64,000 nucleotides of DNA, taken from contig NZ_CP007456.1 of assembly GCF_000800455.1 (NCBI RefSeq), positions 1,302,001 to 1,366,000 on the forward strand. The letters are read 5' to 3'. Shown one piece after another: positions 1 to 10,212 of this stretch (position 1 is its first letter; each line of letters opens with the position of its first letter). The DNA comes from Bifidobacterium catenulatum PV20-2. Lineage in GTDB: Bacteria > Actinomycetota > Actinomycetes > Actinomycetales > Bifidobacteriaceae. The notes under the pieces were generated by a model. That model worked only from the letters and a program-made list of their open reading frames with translations. It searched no databases and was not told the origin of the DNA. A program made the position numbers and the translations under genes.

Positions 1-1264
1 CGTCCTTCATCTGCTCGCGGGTGCAGTAGATGTGGGAATCATCCTGAGTCAAGCCGCGCACGCGGGTCAGACCATGCACCTCGCCGGACTTCTCGTAGCG
101 ATACACCGTGCCGAATTCAAACAGGCGCAATGGCAGCTCGCGGTAGGAACGCTGGCGGGACTTGAAGATCAGGTTGTGCATCGGGCAGTTCATTGGCTTC
201 AGGTAGTAGTCGAAGCCCTGCTTGATGACGTTGCCGTTTTCGTCCTTTTCCTCATCCAGACGCATTGCGGGATACATGCCATCCTTATACCAATGCAGGT
301 GGCCGGAAGTCTCGTACAGACCGCCCTTGGTGATGTGCGGAGTCTGTACGAAGCTGTAGTGGTGCTTGCGATGCATTTCGCGGGAGTAATCCTCCATCGC
401 GTTGATAACGGCAGCACCCTTCGGATGGAACACAGCCAGACCCGGACCAATCTCATCCGGGAAGGAGAACAGATCCATTTCCGCGCCAAGCTTGCGGTGG
501 TCACGCTTGGCGGCCTCCTCAAGACGAGTCTGATAGGTCTTGAGATCTTCTTTGGTAGCGAAAGCCGCGCCATAAATACGCTGCAACATCGGATTGGCTT
601 CGCTGCCACGCCAATACGCGGCTGCGGAACGCTCGATCTTGAACGCCTTGATATAGCGAGTATTCGGCAGGTGCGGTCCGCGGCACAGGTCCTTCCAAAC
701 CACATTGCCGTCACGGTCGACATTATCGTAGAAGCTCAGTTCCTTGCCACTGATTTCAGTGGCGGCCTCCGGATCGAGGTGGGCTTCCTTGTCTTTGATC
801 AGCTCCAGCTTGTACGGTTGATCAGCCTCTTCCGCCAAAGCCTCCTCTTCGGTCACCACGCGGCGACGGAAGGACTGGGACGACTTGATGATGCGCTGCA
901 TGCGCTTTTCAATCTCTTTGAGATCGTCAGGAGTGAACGGAGTCTCAACATCGAAATCGTAGTAGAAACCGTCTTTGATGACCGGGCCGACGCCAAGCTT
1001 GGCGTCCGGGCGGATCTCCTGCACGGCTTGTGCCATGACGTGGGTCGCGGAGTGACGCATAATGGCCAAACCGTCTTCGCTATCAAGCGCGATTGGTTCC
1101 ACAACATCGCCGTCATGCAGTTCGGTATACAAATCGCGAGGTTCGCCGTTAAGGCGCACCGCGATGATGTTCTTGTCTTCCGCAAAGAGCTGGACGCCAG
1201 TCTGGTCTGCTGCCACCTCCTTCGCTTCGCCGTTGAGTATGATGGAGATGGTCTGTTCAGCCAT
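1..1264 (-). CDS. thrS: Threonyl-tRNA synthetase (3' end beyond window)
   Basis: Charges tRNA-Thr with threonine in the cytoplasm. The visible 421 residues start at ATG 1264 and cover the N-terminal TGS domain (about 1-65), the editing domain with HSATH (71-75) and CRGPH (194-198), and the start of the class II catalytic core. The core shows MNCPMH (358-363), whose Cys is a zinc ligand, and motif 2 [11 protein letters not shown] (401-411), whose His is a second zinc ligand. The anticodon-binding domain lies outside the window. A full ThrRS is around 640-690 residues, so roughly a third is missing because of the window edge, not mutation. The gene is at the end of a minus-strand run and is separated by 170 bp from the DUF881 block upstream, so it probably has its own promoter. 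Identity is certain from the motifs. Confidence 0.97.
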   Translation of the reverse strand, partial: MAEQTISIILNGEAKEVAADQTGVQLFAEDKNIIAVRLNGEPRDLYTELHDGDVVEPIALDSEDGLAIMRHSATHVMAQAVQEIRPDAKLGVGPVIKDGFYYDFDVETPFTPDDLKEIEKRMQRIIKSSQSFRRRVVTEEEALAEEADQPYKLELIKDKEAHLDPEAATEISGKELSFYDNVDRDGNVVWKDLCRGPHLPNTRYIKAFKIERSAAAYWRGSEANPMLQRIYGAAFATKEDLKTYQTRLEEAAKRDHRKLGAEMDLFSFPDEIGPGLAVFHPKGAAVINAMEDYSREMHRKHHYSFVQTPHITKGGLYETSGHLHWYKDGMYPAMRLDEEKDENGNVIKQGFDYYLKPMNCPMHNLIFKSRQRSYRELPLRLFEFGTVYRYEKSGEVHGLTRVRGLTQDDSHIYCTREQMKD

Positions 1265-1407
1265 GGGTTGTCCTTTGCTATCGGGGTCCGCGTTACTAAT
1301 GTGCAGGCCTGGACTGTATGTCAACGATGAACAAGATAGGGTTGAGGGCAGACATCGGCACGCTGAAAAGGTGAACGGCACGCTGCAACACAATTACTTT
1401 TAGGATC

Positions 1408-1437
1408 GACCAAAAGAAAACGCTACTTAAGGCGTTA
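1408..1437 (-). terminator. Intrinsic terminator at the end of the DUF881 block
   Basis: On the minus strand AACGC (1436-1432) and GCGTT (1423-1419) pair around an 8-nt loop, followed by TTTCTTTTGG. The hairpin overlaps the stop codon of the upstream DUF881 gene. It would end the his/trp-to-DUF881 transcription unit before thrS. Confidence 0.6.
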
Positions 1438-2262
1438 TTCGACGACATGCGCATACGTGTACTGCGGCGCGCTTCGCGTCGACGTGATTTCCACCTTGTC
1501 GGAAGGCGCAATCGACACGGTGGAGCCGTACTTCACCTTCAAACGTGAACCGACACCGCCCGCAAGATTGACGGCGTTCTGCAGATTGTCACTATCCCCT
1601 ATCGCCTTGATGATGAATGGCGCCTTGATATTCGTGCCATCGCAGCTGAGACCGTCTGTGGAATCGCTGATATACGTACTGGTAATCACACGAATATCGT
1701 TGATTTCAATGACCTCCGCACCGCTATTGCGTAATTCTTCAAGTAGCGTGAACAGAATCGACGCATCAATATCCTGCTTTGTTCCTTTGGGAATACGGAT
1801 GACCACGCCTTCTCCAGATACCGGCAGACGTCCGGAAAGAATTCCATTCGATTCGGCATTCTGTTTGGCGATTTCCGCCGCCTTTTCGTTCTTGTCGGCC
1901 GTGTCCTTCAGCGAGTCAAGCTGGCTGGAAAGCTCACTTTTGCGCTGCTCAAGCTTTTGGACTTGAGTGCTGGTTTCACTGATGAGTTTGGTTAGTTCGT
2001 CCTCGCTCATCGTCTCATATGTGGACGTTGTGTTGTTCAACTGAATGGCATAGCTAAAGCCGAGTAACGCGCAAAGCACGGTTACAAGCACGCTGGAGTA
2101 CAGACGGGCGCGAGTGGCCTTCGCGTTCAGCGAAATCCGCTTCGGCTTGCGCCTGACCACTGGAAACGATCCGGTCTGGGTGCTGTCGTTGTTCTGGTCC
2201 TTAACAATCTGCTCGTGAATTTTGGAGAGCACGTCCTTGTTGTCATCGTCACGTCTGCTCAT
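1435..2262 (-). CDS. DUF881 family membrane-anchored protein
   Basis: A 275-residue protein of the DUF881 family, whose function is not established. A charged N-terminal cytoplasmic segment (1-50) is followed by one membrane segment (about 53-74), a coiled-coil stretch (about 85-135, rich in E, K, Q and L) and the extracytoplasmic DUF881 domain. That domain contains the typical GVVIRIPKG and EVIEINDIRV stretches. It is the last of three consecutive genes (DUF881, small basic protein, DUF881), with only 6 bp to the small basic protein gene. The same triad next to a phosphatidyltransferase gene is conserved in actinobacteria, for example around Rv1822-Rv1825 in mycobacteria, which suggests an envelope role. 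Family assignment is firm; function is unknown. Confidence 0.88.
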   Translation of the reverse strand: MSRRDDDNKDVLSKIHEQIVKDQNNDSTQTGSFPVVRRKPKRISLNAKATRARLYSSVLVTVLCALLGFSYAIQLNNTTSTYETMSEDELTKLISETSTQVQKLEQRKSELSSQLDSLKDTADKNEKAAEIAKQNAESNGILSGRLPVSGEGVVIRIPKGTKQDIDASILFTLLEELRNSGAEVIEINDIRVITSTYISDSTDGLSCDGTNIKAPFIIKAIGDSDNLQNAVNLAGGVGSRLKVKYGSTVSIAPSDKVEITSTRSAPQYTYAHVVE

Positions 2263-2268
2263 ACCAAG

Positions 2269-2601
2269 TCAACCCTTGAATATGAAACGTCGGATGGCCG
2301 ACACATTGGTGAAGATTCGAATGCCGAGCACGACGATGACGGCGGTCTGCAGCTGGGAACCAACGCCCAGCTGGTTTCCCAAGAAAACCAGCAATGTTGC
2401 GGTAATGACGTTCGAAAAGAAGGAGATCACAAAGACCTTATCGGAAAAGCTGCGCTGGAAATAAGCTCGTGCGGCACCAAGCAACGCATCAAGCGCGGCC
2501 AGAACCATAATCGGTAGATACGGCTGAAGGGCAATGGGAATGTCCGGTCGGACGAACACGCCAATGACCACGCCGATGATAAGTCCCACGACCGCTGCCA
2601 T
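2269..2601 (-). CDS. Small basic protein (DUF1290) membrane protein
   Basis: A 110-residue protein with about three hydrophobic segments: residues 2-20, 25-45 with a PYLPIMVLAALDALLG core, and 52-95. The length and the LDALLGAARAYF stretch fit the small basic protein (DUF1290) family, which has no known biochemical function. Its ATG overlaps the stop codon of the upstream DUF881 gene in a TAATG arrangement, and the downstream DUF881 gene follows after 6 bp, so the three are translated from one message. It probably forms a membrane assembly with the two DUF881 proteins (inference from constant co-occurrence). Confidence 0.85.
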   Translation of the reverse strand: MAAVVGLIIGVVIGVFVRPDIPIALQPYLPIMVLAALDALLGAARAYFQRSFSDKVFVISFFSNVITATLLVFLGNQLGVGSQLQTAVIVVLGIRIFTNVSAIRRFIFKG

Positions 2602-3572
2602 TACTTGACCTTCCTTGCATATGTCACTTCGCCAGTTACCGCCGCTTCCAGTGTAATCGATTTGTTTTTACTCACTTGCGGATAGATACCCGCTTCTTTG
2701 AAATCATCGTACAAACGTTGTTGTGTTTTCTTGCTCACCGCATTGGCAAGAACGCTGGAATTGCCGATCGCCTCGATGCGATATGGACTTTGCACGGAAT
2801 TGACTCCGATGAGGATCGTCGTTCCAGCCGTTCGTATGGAAGTCTGCACGCCGAGACGGTATCCGTTGATGGCGATCGCTTCCGCTCCGGACTGCCAGAG
2901 TAGCGAGACAAGCACCTGCAGATCCGAATCCGTGACGACGCGAACCTGACTGCCGTTTTCTCTTGGCAGCGACGAATCCGCGTTGTCACCGCCCACAGAT
3001 ATCGGGTTGGCGATGGTGAGCGTGATGCCTTCGCCTCGCACGGGAAGTACGCCATTGACCATTTCGTCATCCTGTATGGTCTGGTTCAATGACCAGTCCG
3101 ACACGGATTTCGATTCCTCTTCAACTTGGGCACGCATCGCATTGACGTCTTTGGTGAGGGTCTCGACGTTTTTTGTTTGCTCAGCCAACTGACTTGACAG
3201 CTGCTTGCGCACTTCCTTACGGGGGTCAGTGCTCAACTGCCGAACGAATACGCTGCCTGCCGTACCCACGGCAATGCAGATGAGAAACACCAACACACGG
3301 GTAAACCAGACCGCAAACATCGGCGGTGTTTTGGTGGCCAGTCTCGAATCCGTATACATCACATCCATCGGACGGTTGGTCAGGTCGTCGATGAGCCGCA
3401 GCGAATCATCGTCCAAATTCCGCCTTCTTCGGGAGGTGGATGCAGCAGTGTCGGGCTGCACATGATGCGAGGTCAGCCCAGCGAAAGACGCCGAAAAAAC
3501 GGCGCGACGCTTCGTGGGCGTATTCTCCGGAGACACCGGAAACGACACACGTTCCGAAGCATCATGCATCAT
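2601..3572 (-). CDS. DUF881 family protein with long N-terminal cytoplasmic region
   Basis: A 323-residue DUF881 protein, a diverged paralogue of the 275-residue one two genes downstream. The order is a basic, Ser/Pro-rich cytoplasmic region (about 1-85), one membrane helix (about 88-110), a coiled coil (about 120-160) and the DUF881 domain with EAIAINGYRLG and PYRIEAIGN near 240-280. The start is a double ATG just after the stop of the phosphatidyltransferase gene (5 bp gap). The pair of DUF881 paralogues around a small basic protein suggests a hetero-oligomer in the membrane. Function is unknown. Confidence 0.88.
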   Translation of the reverse strand: MMHDASERVSFPVSPENTPTKRRAVFSASFAGLTSHHVQPDTAASTSRRRRNLDDDSLRLIDDLTNRPMDVMYTDSRLATKTPPMFAVWFTRVLVFLICIAVGTAGSVFVRQLSTDPRKEVRKQLSSQLAEQTKNVETLTKDVNAMRAQVEEESKSVSDWSLNQTIQDDEMVNGVLPVRGEGITLTIANPISVGGDNADSSLPRENGSQVRVVTDSDLQVLVSLLWQSGAEAIAINGYRLGVQTSIRTAGTTILIGVNSVQSPYRIEAIGNSSVLANAVSKKTQQRLYDDFKEAGIYPQVSKNKSITLEAAVTGEVTYARKVK

Positions 3573-3577
3573 GTACG

Positions 3578-4180
3578 CTAATCCTTATCGTTTTTCAGCA
3601 GCTGGATTCCCTGACGTATGTAAATATAGCCGGCAAGCCAGTACAATCCTACGCCCCATGTGCCGGTGGCGAGACCGCATAAATGCAATGTATCCGTAGC
3701 GGAATTGGACCAGATATCCGCAAAAATCAAAGCGACAATAGCAATCATCAGCATGGCGGTGCCTGCTTTGCCCACGAAATGCACGGGCAGCGGACCATAA
3801 TCATGCTGGGCTAATATCAACACGAGAATCGCCATGATCAAATCGCGCAATCCAACGACGATCAACATCCACCATGGAATGATGTCGGCGACGCCCAACG
3901 CGAGGATGCTACAGAAAATCAGCAGACGATCGGCAATGGGGTCGAGAATCTGCCCAATCTTGCTCACCTGGTTGAACGACCTTGCAATAAGACCGTCCAA
4001 ACCGTCAGATACCGCCGAAAGCGCAAGCACGACCAACGCAAGCACCATCTCATGACGAGAGACCAATACCGAGATGAAAGGAATCGAAATGATTCGCAAC
4101 AGGCTAATAAGGTTCGGAACCGTGAAATAGATATCCCGCGGTTCCGGACTGTACTGCTTTTTGATAATCAGTTTGCTCAT
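3578..4180 (-). CDS. CDP-alcohol phosphatidyltransferase (PgsA-like)
   Basis: A membrane enzyme of 200 residues that transfers a phosphatidyl group from CDP-diacylglycerol to a small alcohol, probably glycerol-3-phosphate. The complete family signature is present: D59-x2-D62-G63-x2-A66-R67-x8-G76-x3-D80-x3-D84. Hydrophobic helices lie on both sides (around 22-42, 46-58 and 88-190). It sits 13 bp after hisG and 5 bp before the DUF881 triad. Its substrate CDP-DAG would be made by the CdsA encoded further upstream in this window. The exact acceptor alcohol cannot be read from the sequence; phosphatidylglycerophosphate synthase is the default and phosphatidylinositol phosphate synthase is less likely. 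Confidence 0.85.
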   Translation of the reverse strand: MSKLIIKKQYSPEPRDIYFTVPNLISLLRIISIPFISVLVSRHEMVLALVVLALSAVSDGLDGLIARSFNQVSKIGQILDPIADRLLIFCSILALGVADIIPWWMLIVVGLRDLIMAILVLILAQHDYGPLPVHFVGKAGTAMLMIAIVALIFADIWSNSATDTLHLCGLATGTWGVGLYWLAGYIYIRQGIQLLKNDKD

Positions 4181-4193
4181 ACTTCGAGCAACA

Positions 4194-5045
4194 TTACATT
4201 CTCGAGGCCTGCAAGGCGGTGACGATTATGCCACGGGCACCAACTTCATACAACTGGTCCATCAGTTGGTTGACCTTGGCCTTTGGCACGACGACGCGCA
4301 CGGCCGCCCACTGCTTGTCATGCAGCGGGGAAACGGTCGGGCTTTCAAAGCCCGGCGTGATGGCCACAGCGGCGGAAACCTTCTCGACCGGAATGTCATA
4401 ATCCATGAGCACGTAGCGTTGGGCGGTGAGCACACCCTGCAGTCGGCGGCTGAGAATCGTCAGGCGGTCGTCGTTCTCAGCGAGACGCGGAGAACGAATG
4501 AGCACGGCTTCGGAGTGCAGCAACGGCTCCGCGAAAATACGCAAGCCGGCATTGCGGAGCGTGGTGCCCGTGGACACGACGTCGGCGATCAAATCCGCCA
4601 CTCCAAGCTGCACCGACGATTCGACAGCGCCGTCAAGATGCACGGTTTCGGCGTTGATGCCATGTTCGACCAGATAATCATGCACAAGCTTGTCGAAACT
4701 GGTGGCGACACGTTTGCCTTCGATGTCTTCAAGCGTGCTGATAGGAGAATCGTTCGGGGCCGCGAAACGGAATGTCGATGCGCCGAAGCCAAGTTCCATG
4801 TGCTCCTTGGCGTCCGTTCCGGAGTTGAGCAACAGATCATGACCGGTGATACCGACGTCGATGGTACCGCGTCCAACGTAGACGGCGATATCGAGCGGAC
4901 GCAGATAGAACAACTCCACGTCATTGTCGGGATCCTCTACGACCAGCTGACGCGGATTGCTCCTCAGACGATAGCCAGCTTCGGCCAGCATGTTCCATGC
5001 AGGTTCAGACAACATGCCCTTGTTAGGCACGGCGATTCTCAGCAT
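4194..5045 (-). CDS. hisG: ATP phosphoribosyltransferase HisG
   Basis: Catalyses the first step of histidine synthesis, ATP + PRPP to phosphoribosyl-ATP. The 283-residue protein starts at the ATG ending at 5045 ([10 protein letters not shown]), preceded by a GGGAGG ribosome site; an in-frame extension further upstream lacks one. The PRPP-binding stretch [13 protein letters not shown] is at 151-163. The C-terminal ACT-like regulatory domain (about 205-283, ending in [15 protein letters not shown]) marks it as the long, histidine-inhibited form. hisE lies 46 bp upstream on the same strand. The PRPP it uses comes from Prs, also encoded in this window. Confidence 0.96.
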   Translation of the reverse strand: MLRIAVPNKGMLSEPAWNMLAEAGYRLRSNPRQLVVEDPDNDVELFYLRPLDIAVYVGRGTIDVGITGHDLLLNSGTDAKEHMELGFGASTFRFAAPNDSPISTLEDIEGKRVATSFDKLVHDYLVEHGINAETVHLDGAVESSVQLGVADLIADVVSTGTTLRNAGLRIFAEPLLHSEAVLIRSPRLAENDDRLTILSRRLQGVLTAQRYVLMDYDIPVEKVSAAVAITPGFESPTVSPLHDKQWAAVRVVVPKAKVNQLMDQLYEVGARGIIVTALQASRM

Positions 5046-5091
5046 TTTTCCTCCCAAAAAAGGCCATGCCTTCTGCAGCATGGCCAAAAGC

Positions 5092-5355
5092 TCACAGATT
5101 CTTGTAGATGTCTTCGAGTGTGATGCCACGGTCGATCATCATGACCTGCAGGTGGTAGATGAGCTGGCTCATCTCCTCCGCGGTACGATCGGCGCCTTCG
5201 TATTCAGCTGCGATCCAGGTCTCGCCCGCTTCTTCGACGATCTTCTTGCCGATGAAATGCGTGCCCTTGCCCAGTTCGTCAACGGTTAGCGAGCCGGCCT
5301 GCTTGGAAGCGGCCTTCTCGCTTAATTCGGCAAAAAGGGATTCAAAAGTCTTCAT
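5092..5355 (-). CDS. hisE: Phosphoribosyl-ATP pyrophosphatase HisE
   Basis: Second step of histidine synthesis, hydrolysing phosphoribosyl-ATP to phosphoribosyl-AMP and pyrophosphate. The 87 residues match the stand-alone HisE size. The metal-binding helices are visible: [16 protein letters not shown] (33-55 region) with its conserved acidic residues, and [14 protein letters not shown]. It is separate from HisI, which is encoded at 11766-12173, as is usual in actinobacteria. The rpe gene is 34 bp upstream and hisG follows downstream, so the three are probably co-transcribed. Confidence 0.95.
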   Translation of the reverse strand: MKTFESLFAELSEKAASKQAGSLTVDELGKGTHFIGKKIVEEAGETWIAAEYEGADRTAEEMSQLIYHLQVMMIDRGITLEDIYKNL

Positions 5356-5389
5356 TGTTCTTGTCTATCCTCAAAAAATTGATGGAAGG

Positions 5390-6055
5390 TCAGGCCTTGA
5401 ATGCGGCTTCGGCCTTCTCGCGAATGGAATCAATGGCTTCCGCAGGATTCTCAGCGCCGTACACAGCGGAACCCGCGACCAACACATCAGCACCCGCTTC
5501 AGCTACGATATGGGCAGTCTTCGGACTGACACCGCCATCGACCTGAATCTTGGTGGCAAGACCACGGCGGGTAATTTCGTCACGCAAGCGACGCACCTTG
5601 GACATCTGGTTGTCGAGGAACTTCTGGCCACCGAAGCCGGGTTCGACGGTCATGATCAAAATCATGTCGAATTCGTCGAGAATATCGAAAATCGGCTCGA
5701 CAGGTTCAGCCGGACGTACCGCGAAGCAGGCTTTGCAACCCATTTCGCGCAACTGGCGTGCCAGACGCACCGGAGCATGGGTGGCACCCATATGGAAGCT
5801 CACGGATGCGGCGCCCAGCTTGGCGTACTCAGGTGCCCAACGATCCGGATCCTCAATCATCAGATGCACGTCAACCGGAAGATCGGTGACTTCGCAGATA
5901 CGAGCCACGATCGGCTCGCCCAAAGTCAGATTCGGGACGAAATGATGATCCATCACGTCGACGTGAACGAGATCCGCATTGGAAATGGCCTTGAGGTCAC
6001 GCTCAAGGTTGCAGAAATCGGCGGACAGGATGCTTGGTGCGATTTGAATAGTCAT
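5390..6055 (-). CDS. rpe: Ribulose-phosphate 3-epimerase
   Basis: Interconverts ribulose-5-phosphate and xylulose-5-phosphate. In bifidobacteria xylulose-5-phosphate is the substrate of the phosphoketolase bifid shunt. The 221-residue TIM barrel begins [14 protein letters not shown]. Catalytic and metal-site residues are in [12 protein letters not shown] (about 32-43), DVHLMIEDP and the [13 protein letters not shown] stretch (IQVDGGVSP, about 175). Start at 6055 is chosen because the protein family begins at this point and GAGAG precedes it; an ATG three codons upstream is the alternative. It lies between lgt and hisE. Confidence 0.95.
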   Translation of the reverse strand: MTIQIAPSILSADFCNLERDLKAISNADLVHVDVMDHHFVPNLTLGEPIVARICEVTDLPVDVHLMIEDPDRWAPEYAKLGAASVSFHMGATHAPVRLARQLREMGCKACFAVRPAEPVEPIFDILDEFDMILIMTVEPGFGGQKFLDNQMSKVRRLRDEITRRGLATKIQVDGGVSPKTAHIVAEAGADVLVAGSAVYGAENPAEAIDSIREKAEAAFKA

Positions 6056-6089
6056 GGCTCTCATTCTATGAAAGGTAATCGACTTGCTG

Positions 6090-7103
6090 TTATTTGATGT
6101 CGGACTGTTTGTCGGTATTCGAGACGGTTTCGGTATCGTTGGTTTCGATTTCATCCGCAGTTTGCTCTGAAAGAGTCGCTGCATGATCGGCGGATTCTTC
6201 CGCCCCACTGTTTTCGAGACGCTGCTCGATTTCAGTGACGGTACGAAGCTTCTCCGCCAACAGGTCAGTGTCCTTGCCCATCTGCTGCACGACGATGAAC
6301 GCCACCACGCCAAGCACGAACACCGCCATGGAAACCCACACGTTGATGCGCACGCCCAAGAACTCATGCGCATAATCGATGCGTAGGGATTCGATCCAAG
6401 TACGTCCCAACGTGTACCACATGATGTACACGGTAAATAGGGATCCGGCTTTAAGCTTTTTCATGGCCTTGGATCCGATGTACACGATGATTGCGGCTCC
6501 GATGAGATTCCAAATCATCTCATACAGGAAGGTTGGATGGAACAGTGTTCCGCTTGGGCATGTAGACCCGTCGTAGCATTGCTCGCTGTGCCCGATAGCA
6601 GTGCCTTCCATATTGAGCTTCAGGCCCCATGGGAAAGTCGTCGGCGCGCCATACAGCTCCTGATTGAACCAGTTGCCCAAACGCCCAACAGCCTGTGCTA
6701 CCAACAATCCCGGGGCGATGGCGTCGGCCAGCAAGGCCATTGGATAATGCTTGTGTCTGCACCAAGCCCATGCGGCCAACGCTCCAAGCAGCACTCCGCC
6801 CCAGATGCCAAGTCCGCCATTCCAGATGCGGAACATTTCCACCCAATCGCCATTCGGCCCGAAAAAACGTTCGGGCGTGGTGATGATGTGATAGATTCGG
6901 GCACCCACGATACCGGCGGGGACACTGACCAAAGTGATGTCAAGAACCTGATCGAAATTACCGCCCAGCTTCTTCCATCGTGTGGCGGTTATCCATACCG
7001 CCAGCACAATTCCCAACAGAATGCATAACGCATAGATGTGAATCGTTATAGGGCCGATGGAAAACTGTGAAATCGTTGGCGATGGAATGTATGCAAGTGT
7101 CAT
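6090..7103 (-). CDS. lgt: Prolipoprotein diacylglyceryl transferase
   Basis: Membrane enzyme that attaches diacylglycerol from phosphatidylglycerol to the lipobox Cys of prolipoproteins. The 337 residues contain the Lgt signature [15 protein letters not shown] (about 130-145), the [12 protein letters not shown] motif and several membrane helices up to residue about 270, then an acidic cytoplasmic tail rich in E, T and D. The ATG at 7103 follows AGGAAACC; a GTG seven codons upstream is less likely. Placement directly after trpA is a common actinobacterial arrangement. Confidence 0.94.
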   Translation of the reverse strand: MTLAYIPSPTISQFSIGPITIHIYALCILLGIVLAVWITATRWKKLGGNFDQVLDITLVSVPAGIVGARIYHIITTPERFFGPNGDWVEMFRIWNGGLGIWGGVLLGALAAWAWCRHKHYPMALLADAIAPGLLVAQAVGRLGNWFNQELYGAPTTFPWGLKLNMEGTAIGHSEQCYDGSTCPSGTLFHPTFLYEMIWNLIGAAIIVYIGSKAMKKLKAGSLFTVYIMWYTLGRTWIESLRIDYAHEFLGVRINVWVSMAVFVLGVVAFIVVQQMGKDTDLLAEKLRTVTEIEQRLENSGAEESADHAATLSEQTADEIETNDTETVSNTDKQSDIK

Positions 7104-7170
7104 GGTTTCCTGATGGTAGTCCACGCATCCGATATGGCGTTGCGTGGACTACCGAAATCGTTGGAATGGT

Positions 7171-8052
7171 TTACTTCGCGGAGCGTGCGTTGTGAATGCC
7201 GTCCGCAAGTTCTTCGGCCTTGACCGCCAATGCCTTGAGCCCGGTGGCCTCGTCGACGGCGTTCTTTCCGGATTCGTCGAGCATGGTATGCACCAACGCG
7301 GATCCGACGATGACACCGTCGGCATAGGAGCCGACTCGCGCACCCTGTTCGGCGGTGGAGACGCCAATGCCGACGCAGACGTTTTTAGCACCGGCATTGC
7401 GCGTGCGTGCCACCAACTCCTCAGGTGAAGCGTCAATGGTGGAACGTTCACCGGTGACGCCCATACGGGCGGCTGCATAGACGAAACCGCGAGCATTGTC
7501 GGAAACGACCTTCAAACGACTGTCTGTGGAATCCGGCGACACGAGGAAGATTCGGTCAAGTCCATGGCGGTCTGAAGCTTCGATCCATTCGCCAGCCTCA
7601 TCCGGAATGAGGTCGGGGGTAATCAGGCCAGCGCCACCGGCGTTCTCGAAATCACGCGCGAAACGTTCGACGCCATAATGGTAGATGAGATTCCAGTAGC
7701 TCATCACCAGCGGAACTCCCCCTGCATTGGCTACGGTCTCAACAGCTCTGAACACGTTCGCGATTTTCTCTCCATTGTCGATGGCGATTTGTGAAGCGGC
7801 CTGGATGACGGGACCATCCATGACCGGGTCGGAATACGGCAGGCCGATTTCAACGGCATCGACGCCATGCTCGACCATGGTGCGGAATGCCTTCAGCGAA
7901 TAGTCCGGGTTCGGGAATCCATATGGCAGATAGCCGATGAATGCGGGCTTGTTCACAGCTTTGAACTCATCGAACATGGCTTCCGTCGGACTCGGCTTGT
8001 GGCTGATGCCGAGCGGCTGTCCGGACGGCGTGGTTGCTGTTGCGTGCGTCAT
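7171..8052 (-). CDS. trpA: Tryptophan synthase alpha subunit
   Basis: Cleaves indole-3-glycerol phosphate to indole and glyceraldehyde-3-phosphate; indole is channelled to TrpB. The 293-residue barrel carries VDAVEIGLPYSDPVMDGP with the catalytic Glu and Asp-rich loop (about 62-80), GLITPDLIPDE (about 145) and the phosphate-binding VGIGVSTAEQGARV and DGVIVGSALV near the C-terminus. The N-terminus has about 20 extra residues. It lies 18 bp after the trpC-trpB fusion gene, so the two products that form the synthase complex are made from the same message. Confidence 0.96.
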   Translation of the reverse strand: MTHATATTPSGQPLGISHKPSPTEAMFDEFKAVNKPAFIGYLPYGFPNPDYSLKAFRTMVEHGVDAVEIGLPYSDPVMDGPVIQAASQIAIDNGEKIANVFRAVETVANAGGVPLVMSYWNLIYHYGVERFARDFENAGGAGLITPDLIPDEAGEWIEASDRHGLDRIFLVSPDSTDSRLKVVSDNARGFVYAAARMGVTGERSTIDASPEELVARTRNAGAKNVCVGIGVSTAEQGARVGSYADGVIVGSALVHTMLDESGKNAVDEATGLKALAVKAEELADGIHNARSAK

Positions 8053-8070
8053 AATGGGATGCTCCTTCTT

Positions 8071-10164
8071 TCACTCGCCGTCCGTGTTGTTGCCTTGGGC
8101 GCCGTTGGCTTCGAGCGCCTTGGCCTGTTCATCGGTCAAATAACCGAACCATTTGCCGGCGGTGTTCATGTCCTTATCTCCACGGCCGGAAATGTTGATG
8201 ATCATGACTGGGTGCTCGTATCCCTTGGCCTTGAGATCCTCAGCTGCCTTGTATGCGCCAGCAACTGCATGAGAGCTTTCAATCGCCGGAATGATGCCTT
8301 CGGTTTCGCATAGATCCTTGAAAGCGCTCATCGCTTCCTCATCGGTTGCCCAGGAATAGTTGACGCGTCCGATTTCTTTGAGCCATGCGTGTTCCGGGCC
8401 GACGGATGCGTAATCCAAACCAGCGGAGATGGAATATGTGTCGAGGGTCTGGCCTTCGGAATTCTCGAGAAGATAGCTCTTGGCACCTTGGAACATGCCC
8501 AGTTCGCCGGTTCCCGGAGCGAAACGAATGGCATGATGCCCGGATTCGGGGCCATTGCCGCCCGCCTCGTAGCCGTACAGATTCACGCGTTCGTCATCAA
8601 GGAAAGCGTTCATGATGCCGATGGCGTTGGAACCGCCGCCGACGCATGCGCAAACTGCATCCGGGTGGTCGATGCCGTACCAATCCTGAAGCTGCTGCTT
8701 GGCTTCCTCGCCGATAATCTTCTGGAAATCACGCACCATTGCCGGGAACGGATGTGGACCTGCGACCGTGCCAAGCAGGTAGTGCGTGTCTTTGACGTTG
8801 GTGACCCAGTCTCGCAGAGCCTCATTGATGGCGTCCTTGAGAATGCGGTCTCCCAAAGTGACTTCCACCACCTCGGCACCGAGCATGCGCATGCGAGCGA
8901 CGTTAAGCGCCTGACGACGCGCATCGATCTGGCCCATGTAGATGCGGCATTTCAAGCCGAGCATGGCGCACACCGTAGCGGTGGCCACGCCATGCTGTCC
9001 CGCGCCGGTTTCAGCGATGACGCGGGTCTTCCCCATGCGTTTGACCAGCAGAGCCTGCCCAAGCGCATTGTTGATCTTGTGGGCGCCGGTATGGTTGAGA
9101 TCCTCACGCTTGAGGAATACACGCGCGTCGAGACCGGTTTTTTCTTTGAGACGCTCGGCGAAACGCGGAGCGTCAGTCAACGGTGATGGACGTCCGACAT
9201 ACTGCTGGTTCAGTCGTGCCAGCTCCTTATGGAACTCCGGATCGGCCTTGGCTTCCTCATAGACGCGTTCAAGCTCGTCAAGCGCCGTGATCAGCGCCTC
9301 CGGTACGTAGCGTCCGCCGAATTGGCCGAAATATGGTCCTTCGTGGCTTGCCAATGGGGTTTGTTCGGATGCTTTCACTCTTGCTCCTGCCTTTACTAAT
9401 CGCTCCACAGCCTGTTCATGGTTGGCTGCGGTTGCGACACCTTCGCCAACCAGCACCGCGTCGGCTCCGGCGCGGGCATAATCCTCCAGTTCCACCGAAC
9501 CGAACACTCCGGATTCCGCTACGCGGATCACATCGTTCGGCAAATCAGCGGCCAGCTCGTTGTATTTGTTCACATCGACCTTGAGGTCCTTGAGATTCCG
9601 CGCGTTGATGCCGATGACTCGTGCTCCTGAATCAATGGCGCGCTGGATTTCCTCACGGGTATGCGTTTCGACCAGCACCGTCATATTGAGATTATGTGCA
9701 AGCTCAAGCAAGGACTTGAGCTTGCCGTCGTCCAACGCGGCGACGATCAATAGCACCAGATCGGCACCGTGCGCACGCGCTTCCCAAATCTGGTATTCCG
9801 TGATGATGAAATCCTTACGCAATACCGGGATTTTCACAGCTGCACGAACTCTATCGAAATCATCTAGCGATCCCAAAAAGCGACGTCCCTCGGTAAGTAC
9901 GGAAATCGCGCTGGCTCCGCCCTTCTCGTATTCTCTGGCCAAAGCGGCTGGATCGGGAATATCGTTCAGGTGGCCTTTCGATGGCGAGGCTCTTTTGATT
10001 TCCGCGATGACCGGAATGCCGTCGGTCTTTTTCAGCCATTGCCGCGCATCAATAGGCGCTGGCGCGGCAAACGCCTGACGCTTTACCTCATCGAGAGGGA
10101 TTTTCTGTTCGCGTGCTTGTTGGTCTTCAACTGCTCCTGTAACCAGCTCATCGAGTACAGACAT
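8071..10164 (-). CDS. trpCB: Fused indole-3-glycerol phosphate synthase / tryptophan synthase beta
   Basis: One 697-residue reading frame joins two enzymes of tryptophan synthesis. Residues 1-264 are indole-3-glycerol phosphate synthase, with [11 protein letters not shown] (54-64), VLRKDFI (114-120) and VAESGV (215-220). After a short linker (about 265-276), residues 277-697 are tryptophan synthase beta, starting [16 protein letters not shown]. The PLP lysine is K363 in [14 protein letters not shown], and the PLP-phosphate loop is [10 protein letters not shown]. Both halves look catalytically complete. The start at 10164 follows AAAGGAACACT. Fusion places the producer of indole-glycerol phosphate on the same chain as the final enzyme, with TrpA encoded next. 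No trpD, trpG or trpF was found in the window. Confidence 0.95.
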   Translation of the reverse strand: MSVLDELVTGAVEDQQAREQKIPLDEVKRQAFAAPAPIDARQWLKKTDGIPVIAEIKRASPSKGHLNDIPDPAALAREYEKGGASAISVLTEGRRFLGSLDDFDRVRAAVKIPVLRKDFIITEYQIWEARAHGADLVLLIVAALDDGKLKSLLELAHNLNMTVLVETHTREEIQRAIDSGARVIGINARNLKDLKVDVNKYNELAADLPNDVIRVAESGVFGSVELEDYARAGADAVLVGEGVATAANHEQAVERLVKAGARVKASEQTPLASHEGPYFGQFGGRYVPEALITALDELERVYEEAKADPEFHKELARLNQQYVGRPSPLTDAPRFAERLKEKTGLDARVFLKREDLNHTGAHKINNALGQALLVKRMGKTRVIAETGAGQHGVATATVCAMLGLKCRIYMGQIDARRQALNVARMRMLGAEVVEVTLGDRILKDAINEALRDWVTNVKDTHYLLGTVAGPHPFPAMVRDFQKIIGEEAKQQLQDWYGIDHPDAVCACVGGGSNAIGIMNAFLDDERVNLYGYEAGGNGPESGHHAIRFAPGTGELGMFQGAKSYLLENSEGQTLDTYSISAGLDYASVGPEHAWLKEIGRVNYSWATDEEAMSAFKDLCETEGIIPAIESSHAVAGAYKAAEDLKAKGYEHPVMIINISGRGDKDMNTAGKWFGYLTDEQAKALEANGAQGNNTDGE

Positions 10165-10212
10165 AGTGTTCCTTTCAGCAATTGACTCGATTGGTTAGCT
10201 GTTTGGTTTGAC

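Noticed and set aside
32..1330. Plus-strand open frame opposite thrS
   Set aside because: The minus strand encodes a clear threonyl-tRNA synthetase with zinc and editing motifs.
4161..5123. Long plus-strand open frame opposite hisG
   Set aside because: It is antisense to an intact hisG and has the His/Arg-rich composition expected of a shadow frame.
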